Assembly (NCBI GenBank): GCA_021781095.1 | Contig: JAJXXM010000017.1 | Span: 1-5,557, forward strand | Direction of reading: 5' to 3' | Length of the DNA stretch: 5,557 nt | Source: a bacterium | GTDB taxonomy: Bacteria; Eremiobacterota; Eremiobacteria; Baltobacterales; Baltobacteraceae | In this document: in pieces, positions 5,382 through 5,557 of the stretch | Layout: each line of letters starts with the position of its first letter | How positions within the stretch are numbered: the stretch's first letter is position 1 | The notes under the pieces: model-generated | Seen by the model: the letters and a program-made list of their open reading frames with translations, nothing else | What the model was told of the DNA's origin: nothing | The model's database searches: none | Made by a program: the position numbers and the translations under genes

Positions 5382-5557
5382 GCGGCGCTCCCAATCCGTT
5401 CGAATGGAAGGTTGGGATCGGCTGAGAGATGGAGCGGATCGACGCGAACCGCTTCGCCCTGCGCCTCGGCAGCGGCGGCGATCATCGCGGCGTTATCGGT
5501 GCAGTAGGCGAGCGAAGGAACGAAGAGCTCGATCCCGTTCCGCTGCGCCCATGCGCG
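5378..5557 (-). CDS. tsaD: tRNA threonylcarbamoyladenosine modification protein TsaD, C-terminal 59 residues (start outside window)
   Basis: TsaD (formerly Gcp/YgjD) transfers the threonylcarbamoyl group to A37 of ANN-decoding tRNAs. Only the C-terminus is present, open from the window edge to the TGA at 5380-5378. It reads RAWAQRNGIELFVPSLAYC, then the highly typical CTDNAAMIAAAA block and ADPNLPFERIGSAA at the end. The CTDNAAMIA motif is diagnostic of TsaD/Kae1 C-termini, where its Asp contributes to metal binding. The stop overlaps the thrC start by four bases, so the threonine genes look cotranscribed with tsaD. Its chemistry consumes threonine, which makes the linkage biochemically suggestive, though it may simply be chance operon packing. 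Confidence 0.93.
   Translation of the reverse strand, partial: RAWAQRNGIELFVPSLAYCTDNAAMIAAAAEAQGEAVRVDPLHLSADPNLPFERIGSAA

Noticed and set aside
1..5557. CRISPR arrays, tRNA/rRNA genes, insertion sequences, attachment sites
   Set aside because: I saw no spaced direct repeats, no tRNA-like cloverleaf, and no transposase or terminal inverted repeats on either strand; nearly all of the window is accounted for by metabolic genes.

Overview
The window is a high-GC bacterial chromosomal segment carrying homoserine, threonine and methionine genes. All the large genes lie on the minus strand. Reading in the direction of transcription (right to left), they are: the last 59 residues of tsaD, thrC, thrB, a short intergenic region, hom, metY, and the first 104 residues of metX. 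The phylum cannot be fixed from this sequence. High GC, start codons that overlap upstream stops, an apparently leaderless mRNA and the acetylhomoserine/direct-sulfhydrylation route would fit actinobacterial, Deinococcus-like, Chloroflexota or Eremiobacterota-like lineages.

Right part (about 3290-5557): tsaD, thrC and thrB overlap one another and look like one translationally coupled unit. ThrB and ThrC make threonine from homoserine. No promoter for this unit is visible here, so it probably starts upstream of the window.

Middle (about 2732-3289): a small plus-strand gene of about 50 codons (3085-3237) ends in a strong intrinsic terminator (3257-3291) that faces the end of thrB. Divergent from it is a near-consensus sigma70 promoter (TTGACG, 17 bp, TACTAT) driving hom-metY-metX. 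The ATG of a 26-codon leader peptide lies almost exactly at the predicted transcription start, so the mRNA appears leaderless. Between this ATG and hom there is a 12-bp hairpin terminator with a U-tract. The leader peptide contains Met-Ser-Thr-Cys-Cys, and the leader RNA has four segments built on CGTCGC/GCGACG that can pair as 1:2, 2:3 or 3:4. This is the layout of a classical transcription attenuator, and it is the most interesting item in the window.

Left part (1-2731): hom has a strong ribosome binding site and encodes a homoserine dehydrogenase without an ACT domain. metY (O-acetylhomoserine sulfhydrylase) follows after 17 bp, and metX (homoserine O-acyltransferase, unusually compact) overlaps the metY stop by 4 bp. 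Together they turn aspartate semialdehyde into homocysteine using sulfide. The enzyme shared by both branches (hom) is therefore under the control of the methionine/sulfur branch and separate from thrC-thrB.
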